The notes beneath the pieces were generated by a model. That model searched no databases, was not told the DNA's origin, and was given only the letters and a program-made list of their open reading frames with translations. From assembly GCA_030734395.1 (NCBI GenBank), contig JAUZTG010000044.1:62001-126000 (forward strand): a DNA stretch of 64,000 nt, written 5' to 3'. This document shows positions 48,864 to 59,411 of this stretch, one piece after another (position 1 is the first letter of the stretch; the number at the start of each line of letters is the position of its first letter). The translations under genes were made by a program, and so were the position numbers. The DNA comes from Sarocladium kiliense. Taxonomy: Eukaryota; Ascomycota; Sordariomycetes; Hypocreales; Sarocladiaceae.

Positions 48864-50534
48864 TTAAACTGATTGAAACTGCTCGGAATCCTCTTCCTCA
48901 GGCGTTTCCACATCCTCCTGGCAAGTTCGCGCATTGTGCCCGGTGTTGCCGCAGTTGCCACAGCGCCGTGCACGCAATTCTGTCCTCTGTGCCCGACCAC
49001 CACTTCGACGCTCTTCCACCTTAATCTGCTTAGCAACCTCGTTCTCGTCCTTTATTTCTTGTGCTTCTTGTACGCTAAGTGATCCTCCCTTCCGGAGACG
49101 TGTTTTCTTGGCCCTGCGACGTTTGCTGAGCTCCTCATTCGCTGTCTTAAGGCCGCGCACCTGGGCCTGGAGAAGTGCGACCTCGTGCATTACAGCCATG
49201 GAGCCTTTAGTCAGTTGGTCTAATGCCCTTATGATTGGTGTTGGAGAACTGCTCTGATGACGGGCAATCCGATCTTTGATAAGAATAGATTGTGAGGTTG
49301 CTTCAATGGGATTTTGTGGCGTCTTAGAGGTCCAAGAGTGAGAAGTCCCAGGGCGTGAGTTTTGGGGTGTAGGAGTCCTTAGACGGAGATCAAGCTGTGA
49401 AATGACTTTTTCGGGGTCTAAAGGAATAAGTCCAGATCCTCTGAATCCTCCTGTGATATTTTCTTTTGTCATGGCCCTTTCAAACGCCGCTCGGAATGCA
49501 GGGAAGAAGTCGTCCTTGGTAACGTGGGTTTGGCCGTTGCGCATCAACTCCTCGATTTGAGTGCCATATGCCATTTTGAGTGGTCCAAAACAACCAACAT
49601 CTAATGGTTGAAGCAAGTGAGATGAATGAGCAGGCATGCAAAGTGTGATAATGTTGTTCTCCTTGCAGTAGAGTTCGAAATCTGTCGAGTGATGACTCTC
49701 ATGGCCATCAAGCACAAGAAGGCGAAAAGCACCAGTTTTCCGTGCAGCTGTGTGCTTGTCGAAGTGTTTGATCCAATCCAGACCTATTTCATTCGTTGTC
49801 CAGCCATTATCGCTTATCGCAACCCTCCATTCAGGCTGCAATTGCCCGTTTTGATACCAAGACTGGAGGTGGAATTTGCCCTTCACAACCATGAATGGTG
49901 GGACTGTCCAGCCACATGCACTCACGCCCTGGATCACTGTAACCCATTCTCGATTACCGGGCTGCATTGCTTTTGCTTTTCCACGTCGTTCTGAGCTGGT
50001 AACCACCATCGATGTTGAGATAACTCCCATCATGAACCCTGTCTCATCGAAGTTGTAGATATCCGACTGAGTGATCCCATATTTAGCGATTGTGTTCTTC
50101 ACTAGGTTGAACCAAGCACGAATAATCTCTGGATCTTCGCATTTGGCCCTCTGGTAGTCGTACCTACGCGTTAAACGCGTAGAAAGCTCTGGTTGCCGCT
50201 GCACGAAGTTCTTTGCCCAGCGTACTCCGACGCGTCGCTCACCGCGTTCCGCCAGCAGTCGATTCGCCATATCTTCCACACCACACAACCGGGGAGGAAA
50301 TCCTTTAAGATCCAGATCAAGTATGTGTTTGACAATAGCAGATTCCTCGGAGTCTGTCAAAAGTCGTGAATTAGGTATGCTATCGCGTCGCGCAGTGGTA
50401 CCATTACGACGAGCACGCAGTGTAGCTTCTGGGACACTGTAGATCCGTCCTGCGGCTCGGGTAGATAATGTTGGGTCTTTTTGAAGTGCTTGAAGGGCAG
50501 TAATAATCCGGCTTTCTTTAGAAAGGGGTTGCAT
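48864..50534 (-). CDS. pogo-like DDE transposase (556 aa) with C-terminal zinc knuckle
   Basis: ATG at 50534 (MQPLSKESRIITALQALQKD). N-terminal psq-type helix-turn-helix (STRAAGRIYSVPEATLR) and a CENP-B-like second domain (GVRWAKNFVQRQPELSTRL). DDE core: YNFDETGFMMG, LLVLDGHESHHS and LLQPLDVGCFGPLK, giving all three Asp. A coiled coil follows (ALLQAQVRGLKTANEEL), a basic stretch (SKRRRAKKTRLRKGG) and a CCHC zinc knuckle CGNCGNTGHNARTC. The zinc knuckle at the end of a pogo transposase is less usual. No stops; potentially functional. Confidence 0.92.
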   Translation of the reverse strand: MQPLSKESRIITALQALQKDPTLSTRAAGRIYSVPEATLRARRNGTTARRDSIPNSRLLTDSEESAIVKHILDLDLKGFPPRLCGVEDMANRLLAERGERRVGVRWAKNFVQRQPELSTRLTRRYDYQRAKCEDPEIIRAWFNLVKNTIAKYGITQSDIYNFDETGFMMGVISTSMVVTSSERRGKAKAMQPGNREWVTVIQGVSACGWTVPPFMVVKGKFHLQSWYQNGQLQPEWRVAISDNGWTTNEIGLDWIKHFDKHTAARKTGAFRLLVLDGHESHHSTDFELYCKENNIITLCMPAHSSHLLQPLDVGCFGPLKMAYGTQIEELMRNGQTHVTKDDFFPAFRAAFERAMTKENITGGFRGSGLIPLDPEKVISQLDLRLRTPTPQNSRPGTSHSWTSKTPQNPIEATSQSILIKDRIARHQSSSPTPIIRALDQLTKGSMAVMHEVALLQAQVRGLKTANEELSKRRRAKKTRLRKGGSLSVQEAQEIKDENEVAKQIKVEERRSGGRAQRTELRARRCGNCGNTGHNARTCQEDVETPEEEDSEQFQSV

Positions 50535-50580
50535 ATTCTATTGTGGAGATATAGGTTGTGGAAGATGGAATGTGCGATTT

Positions 50581-50649
50581 TCGGGCGAGGTGCGCAGCTC
50601 GCTTGTCTGCGCAGCTCGCTTGTCTGCGCAGCTCGCTTATCAACTACGT
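50581..50649 (-). repeat. right TIR of element A (3 subrepeats)
   Basis: Three copies of the 17-bp unit TGCGCAGCTCGCTTGTC (last one ending TATC), against two in the left TIR. Confidence 0.9.
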
Positions 50650-50660
50650 TAATATAAATA

Positions 50661-50702
50661 ACGTGAACCACAAGCGAGTGGCGCACACAAGCGAGTGGCG
50701 CA
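50661..50702 (+). repeat. left TIR of element B (42 bp)
   Basis: Perfect inverted match to 52480-52521. Two copies of AAGCGAGTGGCGCA inside. Confidence 0.92.
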
Positions 50703-50767
50703 CGTAAACAAACCTCCTGAACATCTTATAAGCAAAACCACCTGTAACGCATTTAAATTGTTTCTAA

Positions 50768-52423
50768 CTAAATGCTATTATCTTCTCCAGAAGTTACTAA
50801 ATCGACTTGGCAAGTTCTTGCATTATGTCCTGTATTCCCGCACACTCCACAACGCCGTTTGTTAATCTCGACCCTCGGCTTCCGACCTTGACTCTGCCGC
50901 CCTTCCTGCTTTATCTGCATATTTACCTCGTTCTGAGCCTGTGTGTCTTGACCCTCAGCTAGGGTTATGCTCCCTCCTTGTCGGAGACGTGTTTTTCTAG
51001 CCCTGCGGCGACGGCTAAGCGTATTATTCTCTGCTCGAAGTAGACTGACCTCAGGCTTGAGAAGAGCGAGCTGGTGCATGATACCTCGTGTACCTTTCGC
51101 AAATTGGTCAACAGCTTGGATAATTGATGTTGGGGAGCTCCCCTGATGATGAGAGATTCGTTTTCTGATATAGTCGGTTTGTGAATCAGCCTCGATCGGA
51201 TTGTTGGGCGTCCGGGAGGTCCAAGGTTCGGGGAGCCCATGAGATGTCCCTGGGGGCGTTGGCGTCTTCAACTTCACATCTAGCTTTGAAAGAACAGCGT
51301 CTGGGCTATAAGGCATAATTCCAGCCCCTCTAAAGCCTCCCTGGATGTTTTTCTCCGTTATTGCTACTTGAAAAGCCGCGAAAAACGCCGGGAAGAAATC
51401 CTCCTTGCTGATGTGGCTTGTACCGGCTCTCATCTTGTTCTCAATTTGCCGACCGTAAGCTGCCTTCAGCGGGCTAAAACAGCCAACATCCAAAGGCTGA
51501 AGTAGATGAGACGAATGAGGAGGCATACAGAGCGTGATGATGTTGTTCTCCTCGCAGTAGAGATCGAATGCCACGGAGCAGTGGCTTTCATGCCCATCGA
51601 TGATGAGAAGGCGATGTGAGCCGGAAGTACGCGACTTAGTGGATTTGTTGAAATGCTTGATCCATTCTAGGCCAATTTCATTTGTTGTCCAGCCGTTATC
51701 GGATGTTGCGATGACCCAGTCGGGAGGTAGAGGGCTTTCTTTGTACCAGCTGGAGAGGTGATATTTGCCCAAAACTACGATGAATGGCGGAACGCAGAAC
51801 CCCAGCGCACCGGCGCCTTGGATCACTGTAACCCATTCTCGATTTCCAGGCTGCCTCATTTTTGCCCTGGAACGCCTCTCGGAAGATGTGACAACTATTC
51901 CGCTGTTAATAACGCCCATCATAAACCCGGTCTCGTCGAAGTTGTAGATGTCCGCATCTTGGATGCCGTACTTCGAGATAGTGTTGCGCACAAGGCGGAA
52001 CTACGCGTTTATCGCGTCTGGATCTTCGCATTAGGCCCTCTGGTAGTCGTATCTGCGAAATAAACGCGTTCGCAGCTCTGGTTGCCGTTTGACGAAGTTT
52101 GACGCCTAGTTGATCCCGACGCGTTGCTGACCTCGATCCTGTAGCAGGTGATTGGCCATAGCTTTGACCGCACTTATCCGTGGAGGATATAATCGCGAAT
52201 CCAGGTCAAGAATATACTCAACAATCATCTTCTCTTCCAGCTTAGTTAATTTCGTAGAGTTAGGAGGGCTGTCACGACGAGAAGGGGTATCCTTCTGTCG
52301 ACGAAGAAGTGTTCGATGAGGGATATTATAGAGCTTTGCAGCGGCTCGAGCACTGAGTTTCGGGTCCTTCTTCATTGAATAAAGAGCAAGAATCAATTGG
52401 CGTTCTTTTGAAGGCGTTTCCAT
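50768..52423 (-). pseudogene. pogo-like DDE transposase with RIP-type stop codons
   Basis: The start at 52423 (METPSKERQLILALYSMKKD) reads the same domain order as element A. Three in-frame stops occur in one short stretch: TAG at 52108-52106 and TAG at 52003-52001, both where element A has Trp (VRW, RAW), and TAA at 52033-52031 after YDYQRA, where element A has Lys. TGG to TAG is TpG to TpA, the strand-complement of the CpA to TpA change made by repeat-induced point mutation. From 51991 the frame is open: YNFDETGFMMG, LLIIDGHESHCS, LLQPLDVGCFSPLK and a CGVCGNTGHNARTC zinc knuckle. The catalytic half could be made only from an internal start; the DNA-binding half is separated. Confidence 0.9.
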
Positions 52424-52479
52424 GTTGGTTTTGGTTGCAATTGTTGAAGTTCAGTGGTAGGTTGTGGTCTTTGGAATAA

Positions 52480-52521
52480 TGCGCCACTCGCTTGTGTGCG
52501 CCACTCGCTTGTGGTTCACGT
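52480..52521 (-). repeat. right TIR of element B (42 bp)
   Basis: Perfect inverted match to 50661-50702, followed by TA. Confidence 0.92.
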
Positions 52522-52523
52522 TA

Positions 52524-52762
52524 AGACTTTTATTATATAAGTAATCGAGAACCTGCTGTCGCGACCTCCAGTATGGGCGGCGGCCCTCCTGATCCAGCAA
52601 CGCGCCCAGATCCAGGACCTGGCTTGCGCAAATCCTCGAGAGGAATCCATTAGATTCGAGCCTACGTAGCTGATCGAGTTCTCGGATTGCTTCCACGAGT
52701 ATATCCAGTCCGGATAGGGCCTTGGGACTTTGAATAGCTTGGGTCGCGGTCTGCGAGGACAT
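52524..52762 (-). CDS. small ORF interrupted at its 3' end by element B
   Basis: ATG at 52762 starts a frame (MSSQTATQAIQSPKALSGLD, RELDQLRRLESNGFLSRI, GRRPYWRSRQQVLDYLYNK) that runs into the TIR of element B. If both transposons are removed, the reading stops after about 84 codons, so little would be lost. Helix-rich, no domain known. It may be a small gene or the N-terminus of a larger decayed one. Confidence 0.3.
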
Positions 52763-53056
52763 AATTTACGATTACCTACAATATATTAGGGGTATTTTCG
52801 CGAATGGGACATGACATCTATAGCATTTCTTTCCTGCATTCAGGTTTGTTGATGACGGTGGCAGCGCCGGCATGGTAAACCTCATGTCCACGCCCTTCAC
52901 GCTGAGCTAGCCCAGCCGTCTGCTCATCCCTAAACTAAACCGAGCAATGGTTATCGTGCACGTCCGATTCTGGGGATTCCTTCTAGTATAGGTCTCTCCC
53001 CAAGGCCAACCATCAGATTGAGTACGCCTTTGGAGAATACACTCGCACCAGGATGG

Positions 53057-54173
53057 TTATTGGGCGTCATGGCTGGGTGCCAAACTGGCTGTTTCAGCTG
53101 CCGTGCAAAGGCGTATTTCGCGACCCCATTCAGAGTTCAACATCTGGGAGGCAGTGATGCGTCGTGAAGCCATAGGGTCCAAGATGCAATAGACTACGTT
53201 TCGGCACCGAGCCTGAGTGATGCATCAGCCAGTGGCTCAACCTGATGGCGTGATTGGGAGTGAGGACGGATATTAGACAGAAACTTACACGATGTAAGGC
53301 CTCAATGGGGGCATAACCCTCCTCCTTCCGCCGATCTTCGAGGTACCGGGCGTAGTATTCATTCTTCCCGTCGGCGACGTCCCAAAGGAACCGGCCGGTT
53401 CGCATAACCATATAAATGATCCCGCAAGGCCAGATGTCGACGCCGCGGGCGTCGAACTCCTTGTTAGCGTAAGCCTCGGGAGCGACATATGGCGTGGAAC
53501 CGCGTGGCCCAGACACCATGGAGACGTCCGACTCCCAGGCTAGGCGGAAGCAATGGCTGTGGCCAAAGTCGCTGATCTTAACCACGCCGTGCGGCGTGAG
53601 CAGCAAGTTCTCCGGTTTGAGGTCGAGGTGCGCCACGCCCATCTCATGCATGTACTCAACTCCGCGCATTATCTGCTTGAAGAAGCAGTCAGCCTCCTGA
53701 ACCTGCAGTTTGTCTGCCGAACGGATTAGCGAGTACATGTCCCCGCCATCGCAGAACTCCATCACCCCGCAGTAGTAACCGTTCTCGCACAGGAGGAAAT
53801 CGATTGTGCGGACTATATTGTGGTGACACAGGGCACTCGCGATGCAAAACTCGGCAGTCAGGCGCTTGCGGTAGCCCATTTCTGTCTCTTTGCGCCGCCT
53901 GCGGAACTGCTTGACCGCGTATAGCTCCTCGCCCGCTCCATTCTCCATCTTCTTGTGCGAAACACGAACGGTGCCGAACGCACCGTGGCCAACCACCTCA
54001 TGGCACCAGCCGTACTTCTGAGCCAGCGCCACCGACGAGTTGGTGCTCTCTATGTGGCCTAGAAGGTTCTTCCACATTCTGGATAGCCTCCCGTGGTGGC
54101 GGGCGGAGACGGGATGGTGCGCGTGATCTCCACGAGCCCCTGGATTCACAACAAAACGCTGGAGAGCCTGCAT
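53057..54173 (-). CDS. HAL4/HAL5 (SAT4)-type serine/threonine protein kinase, 2 exons, 346 aa
   Basis: Exons 54173-53289 and 53212-53057 are joined over a 76-nt intron (GTAAGT..CAG), giving IEALHRARCRNVVYCILDP in phase; 1,041 nt. Kinase motifs: glycine loop VVGHGAFGTVRV, ATP Lys in LYAVKQF, VMEFCDGGDMYSLI, catalytic loop AHLDLKPENLLL, ISDFGHS, APE in TPYVAPEAY. The family signature FDARGVDIWPCGIIYMVM, then YAPIEAL and CRNVVYCILDP with ending SEWGREIRLC, is that of the fungal Hal4/Hal5/Npr1 group. In yeast, Hal4 and Hal5 stabilise the Trk potassium transporters at the plasma membrane. The N-terminal regulatory region is short (about 60 residues), so this is a compact form. All catalytic residues are present. 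A TRK transporter gene is the next gene downstream. Confidence 0.92.
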
Positions 54174-54256
54174 GGCTCGATTCAGAGCTGGTGGGCCTGG
54201 TTGGTTCAGGTTTTTTGCGGGACCAACTTTGGGTGAGCACCTGGTTTTATATACGC

Positions 54257-54262
54257 GCCAAG
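54257..54262 (+). promoter_or_regulatory. GCCAAG, PacC-type site upstream of kinase
   Basis: Matches the PacC consensus GCCARG, 84 bp upstream of the kinase ATG. A hexamer match alone is weak evidence. Confidence 0.35.
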
Positions 54263-54734
54263 ATCTGCACGATGACCCTGCAGCCGTAGGTCCCTGGGGG
54301 TCTGATATTGTTGGTGGCTGCTAACTGTACAGGCGGTAGCCTTCGCTGTGCCTTAGTTTTCTGGCGCAGACTCGGGCATTTGGCATTCCAACATGACGGG
54401 CCATGGACGTCACCCACGACACCACGGTACAACGGTGCACAAGCTCTGCCAAAGGCGCAAAAACACTAGCACAAGAGATTCTACGACTTCGGGGGTTGGA
54501 GTACCTCTCGATCCTGCCTTCCAACGCCCAAGCGCGTGGTTAATAGATGCTATTGCCCAACTTTGCTGATGTGCCTAGCAAGTGGGAAATCGTCTTTTAG
54601 GCGGTGTGATCTCAAGACGATTAGGTATGCCGGCATGGTATGATGCCACAGCTCCAAGGTCCCCTACAGTAACCCCTTTTTGACAACAAGAAACCATACT
54701 GCGCCGTTGCAGCCACGTGCCCCACTCTCGATCG

Positions 54735-54740
54735 CTTGGC
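54735..54740 (-). promoter_or_regulatory. CTTGGC (GCCAAG inverted) between kinase and TRK genes
   Basis: PacC consensus on the minus strand, 0.56 kb from the kinase start and 1.1 kb from the TRK start. Confidence 0.3.
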
Positions 54741-55836
54741 ACTCACCCCTCGGGTCCTCTCTCAACCCAATCACCGGTAACCGCTTAGACGGGATTCCTC
54801 TATCTGCCTTTGGAGGCTGTGGCACGAGGACATTCCTCCCCCCTCCCCCCGTTCAGAGCCTATTTTATGGGCACGACAAAACAATCACGACTCATAAAGG
54901 AACAAGGGGCGCGGTCAAGAGCACGGGGCGGGAGGGCTAAGAACGCCCTATGCAGAGGCATGGATTATAAAAAAAAAAACCAATCCTAGTCTTTGCTATG
55001 GGCTGATAATTCTCGGAAAGCGGGGTGCTGCCCAGTTCGCACTAACCGCTAGCCGCAACACGGTACCCCCAGTCCCCACGTGATGCTGCAATGCACGCTG
55101 GAACCCTTGAGCAGTGCCCATACAGATGAGAAGCCGAACGCACCGGGCGACAAAGTTCTGACGTCGCTTGGGTAGCGGGTAGCTGCCATTTGGTTTATCA
55201 GTCGGTCATCAGAATCCATACGCCACACTTGATCGGTAGTCCAACGCGGTGTGCCGGGTCGGACGAACGCGGCGCAGCGCTGCGGATGGTCCCGTATCCG
55301 CTTGACCTGGCTGAACATCCGAACCAAGTCACTGGGACCTCTTGAGGACAGGCTTCGGGTTGGTGGGGTGTGGGAGCTCGGCAATTTGTTGCCCCCTGGC
55401 TCCAGAATTAAGGCGGAGCAACCGCCGTGTCCTACTCCTGCAACTAGAACTTCGATTAGGCAAGGACAAGCCAGCAATGGCGACATACCTGTTTGTCCAA
55501 GGATCAGGCGTCTCGCAGGTCGGTCCCATCCATCGCCATTGCCACCCGGATGATCATCTGCAAGGCGTCCTAGCGCAACACCGCTGGAATGTGTTACTGT
55601 CGTGCCGAGAGACGTCACCTCCCGAGAACGAGACTTTGCCTTTTCTTCAAACTAGCTTCGGTTGACATGCCCGTTCCTCGCACGAGATTGATTGGTACCA
55701 TTATGTAGGGTAGGGAAGTGGAAGAGAACCCACATCCACTTTGCCGAGCAACTAGTCTAAAATCACACTAAATTCCTGGTCTCCCACTCTGACGTCTTTC
55801 TCGACAACTCTTCCCATTTAGGTCGCCCTCGCCGCC

Positions 55837-58632
55837 ATGAGGATGCCTCCAGCCAAATTCGTCACATTGCACTGCGAGTTCATCCAGGTTACCCGAAGTT
55901 TTGGGCTGCATAAGTTAACCTGGTATTCTAGATGCATACATCATCTTCATTGGCCTCCTCGGATTCATCATTATCCTACCGTATGGTAACGTTGCTGCTG
56001 TGGATGCCTACTTTTTCGGCGTCAGTGCCTCCACCTTGTCCGGGCTTAATACATTCAACGTAAAGGACCTCAAAACATACCAGCAGCTCGTCATATACTT
56101 TATTCCCACGCTCAGCCATATGGCCGTCATCAATATCATCGTCATCGCCACTCGTCTCTACTGGTTCGAACGCCGCCTCGGACAAGTTGGTACTGTCCAT
56201 TTCCTCCCTGCCTAAGTTGTTGATGCCACTGACAAACGCATAGCCCCGTCCTTGCTTCGCCCCCAACGCCATCCCGTGCCCACCGATCTCCCTAGGGAGC
56301 TTGCAACTACCCAATTTGGACCCCCACGTCCTGATCAGTATCAACACAGCTTCCCTGCCGCCTCTGCAGTGGAGCCAACATCTAATTCCATTTGTGCTGC
56401 CAACCAAGAGCCTCAACGTCCCAGAAACTCGGTCTCGTCTGGCTTTACCCAGGATTCTGTGCGGAATGTTACGGAACCCCAGGATGACGACACGGGAGGC
56501 CCTGCCTACAAACGGGGATATCTCTCTAATTTGTCAATGGGTGACGAAGACGGTACGATTGATAATCGCCCACGGATCACATTCGTTCCAGTAGTCAACG
56601 ATCTCCGCATGGACTCGGCAACCCTCTACATCCCCCCTCCAAATGAACGAGACCAAGGTATAATACGACGTCAGCTCCATCCTCTGGTCAGAGATCAGAA
56701 CTCACAACATTACAGGGCGTCCACTCGAAGCCCGAGAGACCGAGGGCGAGACTGCTGGTAAGGGAAACAAGGGGAAAATGCAATCTTTCTCGTAAATGTT
56801 TGGACTGATACAACCACGCACAGATGAAGAAGACTGCAGGAGATCGATCTCTGCCATGACCAATAAAAGTAGCAGAGAGTCTCGCTGGCGCCGTCCTAAA
56901 CGCCTTGACCTACAGAAAGTCGCTTCGATAGACCGTGTTGCATCATCGCTCTTCGTTCTGGGCCAGACATACGATCGTACCCGTGAGCGAAGCCGTGATC
57001 ACCGCACCGTGTCAATGTCAGCACCACTACGCACAAGTTTATCAGACCTGCCACGTCTGTCTTCGCACGTGACCGTTGGTAGGAACTCACAGTTCCACGG
57101 GCTGTCTGTCGAGGATCGGGAGCTGCTGGGTGGCATCGAGTATCGGAGCCTGAAACTGCTTCTTTGGATCTGCATTGGTGAGTCTTGATCTTGATTAGGG
57201 AACTCCTCCTGGAAAATGGAACTTAACTCGGGAGAGCAGCTAACATACAACAAGGCTACTTCGTCGGTCTCCACGTTATCGGAGTCATCTGCCTTGTGCC
57301 TTGGATTCTTCATGCCCCTTCCAGGTACACAGACTATCTCGATGAGGTAGGCCAGAATATAGTTTGGTGGTACGTCCTATTCTTGCGCCTAGACGATGCT
57401 TCACTCTGTGCTCAATGCTATGCACCAGGGCCTTCTATTCCGCACAGACCATGGCGAATAATCTCGGTTTCACCCTGACACCGGATTCTATGGTCCACTT
57501 CCGCGATGCCACCTTCCCCATGCTCATCATGACATTCTTGGCGTACGCCGGGTACAACTTCTACCCAATCTTTCTCCGCGGCGTCATCTGGGTGACATAC
57601 AAGATGGTTCCCAGGAATTCGGCCCTTCGGCAGCCTCTCGGTTTCCTTCTTCAGCACCCTCGCCGCTGCTGCATGCTTCTATTTCCCAGCCGTCCGACCT
57701 GGATCCTCTTTGGCTTTCTGTTTGCTCTCAACTTCATCGATGCGCTCCTGCTCATCGTTCTGGATCTTGATAATCCCTCTGTCACTAACTTACCACTAGC
57801 CCAACGCACCCTGGCTGCTGTCTTCCAGGCCGCTTCGTCGCGTCACACGGGAACGTCCACTTTCAACCTGGCTGACCTCAATCCGGCTGCCCAGTTCAGC
57901 CTGCTGGTCATGATGTACATCTCCGTTTACCCCATTGCTTTGACCATTCGTGCCTCCAACACGTACGAAGAGCGCGCGCTTGGCAAGTACGCTCCCGACC
58001 AGGTTGACCCGGATGAGGAACCGACTGGGGGCAAATACGTCATGGCCCATATACGGAACCAGCTTAGTTTCGACTTGTGGTATGTGTTCCTTGGAATCTT
58101 CCTCATCTGCATCGCCGAGGCCGATAAAGTCAGAGACACCTCACAGCCGGTCAGTACCACCACCAACTACTGGAGCTCTGCCACTCCGCCAGCTCTATTG
58201 TGCAATAATTTCATTGATAACACTGCTAATCGCAGGAATTCGCCGTGTTTCCCATCTTCTTCGAGGTTACATCCGCCTAGTAAGTCCAACTACCTTGCCC
58301 CTCATCTAATTCCAAGTCGGTCTGACCCACGCTCACGTAGTGGCAACGTCGGGCTCAGTCTCGGCCATCCCGATGTCGAAACGTCTTTCTCAGGGCAGTT
58401 ATCTGTGTTCAGCAAGCTCGTTATTTGTGCCATGATGATTCGTGGGCGCCATCGCGGCTTGCCCTACGAGATAGATCGCGCCATCCAGCTGCCTAGCGAA
58501 CGCCTCGTTGACGATCCTGGCAGACCATACCCTTCCAGAACACCTCTCTTGTCTCCCCTTGAAGAAAGAAGTGCGGCACAGGAGGCAGCAGAACAGCCCG
58601 GTAACACATTGGAGCACAGCGGCGCACGGTAG
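55837..58632 (+). CDS. trk1: TRK-family potassium transporter, 9 exons, 758 aa
   Basis: Exons: 55837-55873, 55932-56189, 56244-56657, 56716-56757, 56824-57177, 57255-57369, 57429-58149, 58236-58279 and 58341-58632; sum 2,277 nt with every joint in phase. Intron 1 appears to use a GC donor (T|GCGAGT), which restores the conserved LHYAYIIFIG. The four pore segments carry their selectivity-filter Gly: SASTLSGLNT, MANNLGFTLTPDS, SSRHTGTSTFNL and TSAYGNVGLSLGHP. A long hydrophilic loop (about residues 100-350) lies between the first and second pore units, as in fungal Trk1. The C-terminus is cytoplasmic and Pro/Glu-rich. Role: high-affinity K+ (and Na+) uptake at the plasma membrane, driven by membrane potential. 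The 5' neighbour is a HAL-type kinase and the 3' neighbour a PacC-type factor. Intact if the GC intron is spliced. Confidence 0.93.
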
Positions 58633-59055
58633 GTATCCGCATACGCAGGTCAGGAGGACAACCGGACGGAAGGATATTTGTCGGATGCTTGCATTATACC
58701 TTTACATCACGTTTTTATGACCTGGTTAGGGTCGAAGCTAGCACGCTTAGGGAGGTGGGTAACCACAGATCCACACAATTTTGAGTTTGACAATGGGGTC
58801 TGAGTAAAATGTGCCGACATACTGTGTTATCTCAGGGTTAAACCTCGACCTAGAACTAATCTAGTCATCTGGGTTCCAGTTGAAACCCCCAGAAACCGGA
58901 GTGCTGGGCCGGGGATTCAGATGATCGCGGGAGTGCTTGGGAACTTCATAAATCGCACGGTCAGTAAGGGTGACGAACTCGAGGTCTCCGCTGACTGCCC
59001 CCCTCCAGCTTGGTTGATACCATTTGGCAGACTGAGAATCCAAGGATGACGGAAT

Positions 59056-59061
59056 CTTGGC
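59056..59061 (-). promoter_or_regulatory. PacC-type site (CTTGGC)
   Basis: First of three GCCAAG matches in the 360 bp before the PacC-type start codon. Confidence 0.4.
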
Positions 59062-59139
59062 AGCATTAGCGGCTATCTTCGAGATGTCCTGCTACCGCCC
59101 TCAGCTAATCACAACACAACTGCTAACCACCAACATGTC

Positions 59140-59145
59140 GCCAAG
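59140..59145 (+). promoter_or_regulatory. PacC-type site (GCCAAG)
   Basis: Second match, 272 bp upstream of the ATG. Confidence 0.4.
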
Positions 59146-59341
59146 GCTCCTCTTCAGCAGCCACCATGAGGGGCAGTCGCCGGTGTCCAATGACCAGATT
59201 CCAACTTTCCCACGGCCTCTGCACTCTTTCTTCCACTCTCCAAGATTGAAACTCGTACTCAAAGGAGGTTTCTTGTTCCATTCGATTCTTCCTGATCGGT
59301 TTGGGAAATCACTAAGCCTGATTTCCGAACTCCACCTTACA

Positions 59342-59347
59342 GCCAAG
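59342..59347 (+). promoter_or_regulatory. PacC-type site (GCCAAG)
   Basis: Third match, 70 bp upstream of the ATG. The density suggests autoregulation, which is known for pacC in Aspergillus; here it is inference. Confidence 0.4.
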
Positions 59348-59411
59348 TGTTTTCGCGACCACCTTTACTCAGTCGCTACGACATTTTCACACCCACGTAC
59401 AATCTTCTCAA

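Larger units (their letters stand above)
48771..50649 (-). mobile_element. pogo-like DNA transposon A, 1,879 bp, apparently intact
   Basis: TIRs: left 48771-48822 (52 bp, begins ACGTAGTTGATAAGC) and right 50581-50649 (69 bp). The right TIR equals the left plus one additional 17-bp unit. TA duplications flank both sides (48769-48770 and 50650-50651). One open transposase gene lies on the minus strand. Confidence 0.92.
50661..52521 (-). mobile_element. pogo-like DNA transposon B, 1,861 bp, degenerate sibling
   Basis: Perfect 42-bp TIRs (50661-50702 and 52480-52521, begin ACGTGAACCACAAGC) are flanked by TA (50659-50660 and 52522-52523). Same orientation and same protein family as element A; only 11 bp (TAATATAAATA) separate the two elements. 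The transposase has three in-frame stops. Confidence 0.92.
54174..55836. other. shared intergenic region between HAL-type kinase and TRK transporter
   Basis: Divergent promoter region of about 1.65 kb. It contains the two GCCAAG-type sites listed separately. ORFs at 55049-55700 on both strands overlap without support; the minus frame has coding-like pieces (RMDSDDRLINQMAATRY) but no identified family. Confidence 0.4.
58633..59411. other. TRK terminator / PacC-type gene promoter
   Basis: Non-coding, about 780 bp. Holds three GCCAAG sites within 300 bp of each other, upstream of the PacC-type gene. Confidence 0.5.

Noticed and set aside
55049..55618. 189-codon minus ORF between kinase and TRK genes
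   Set aside because: Some coding-like segments but no recognised family and no supported start; left as unassigned.
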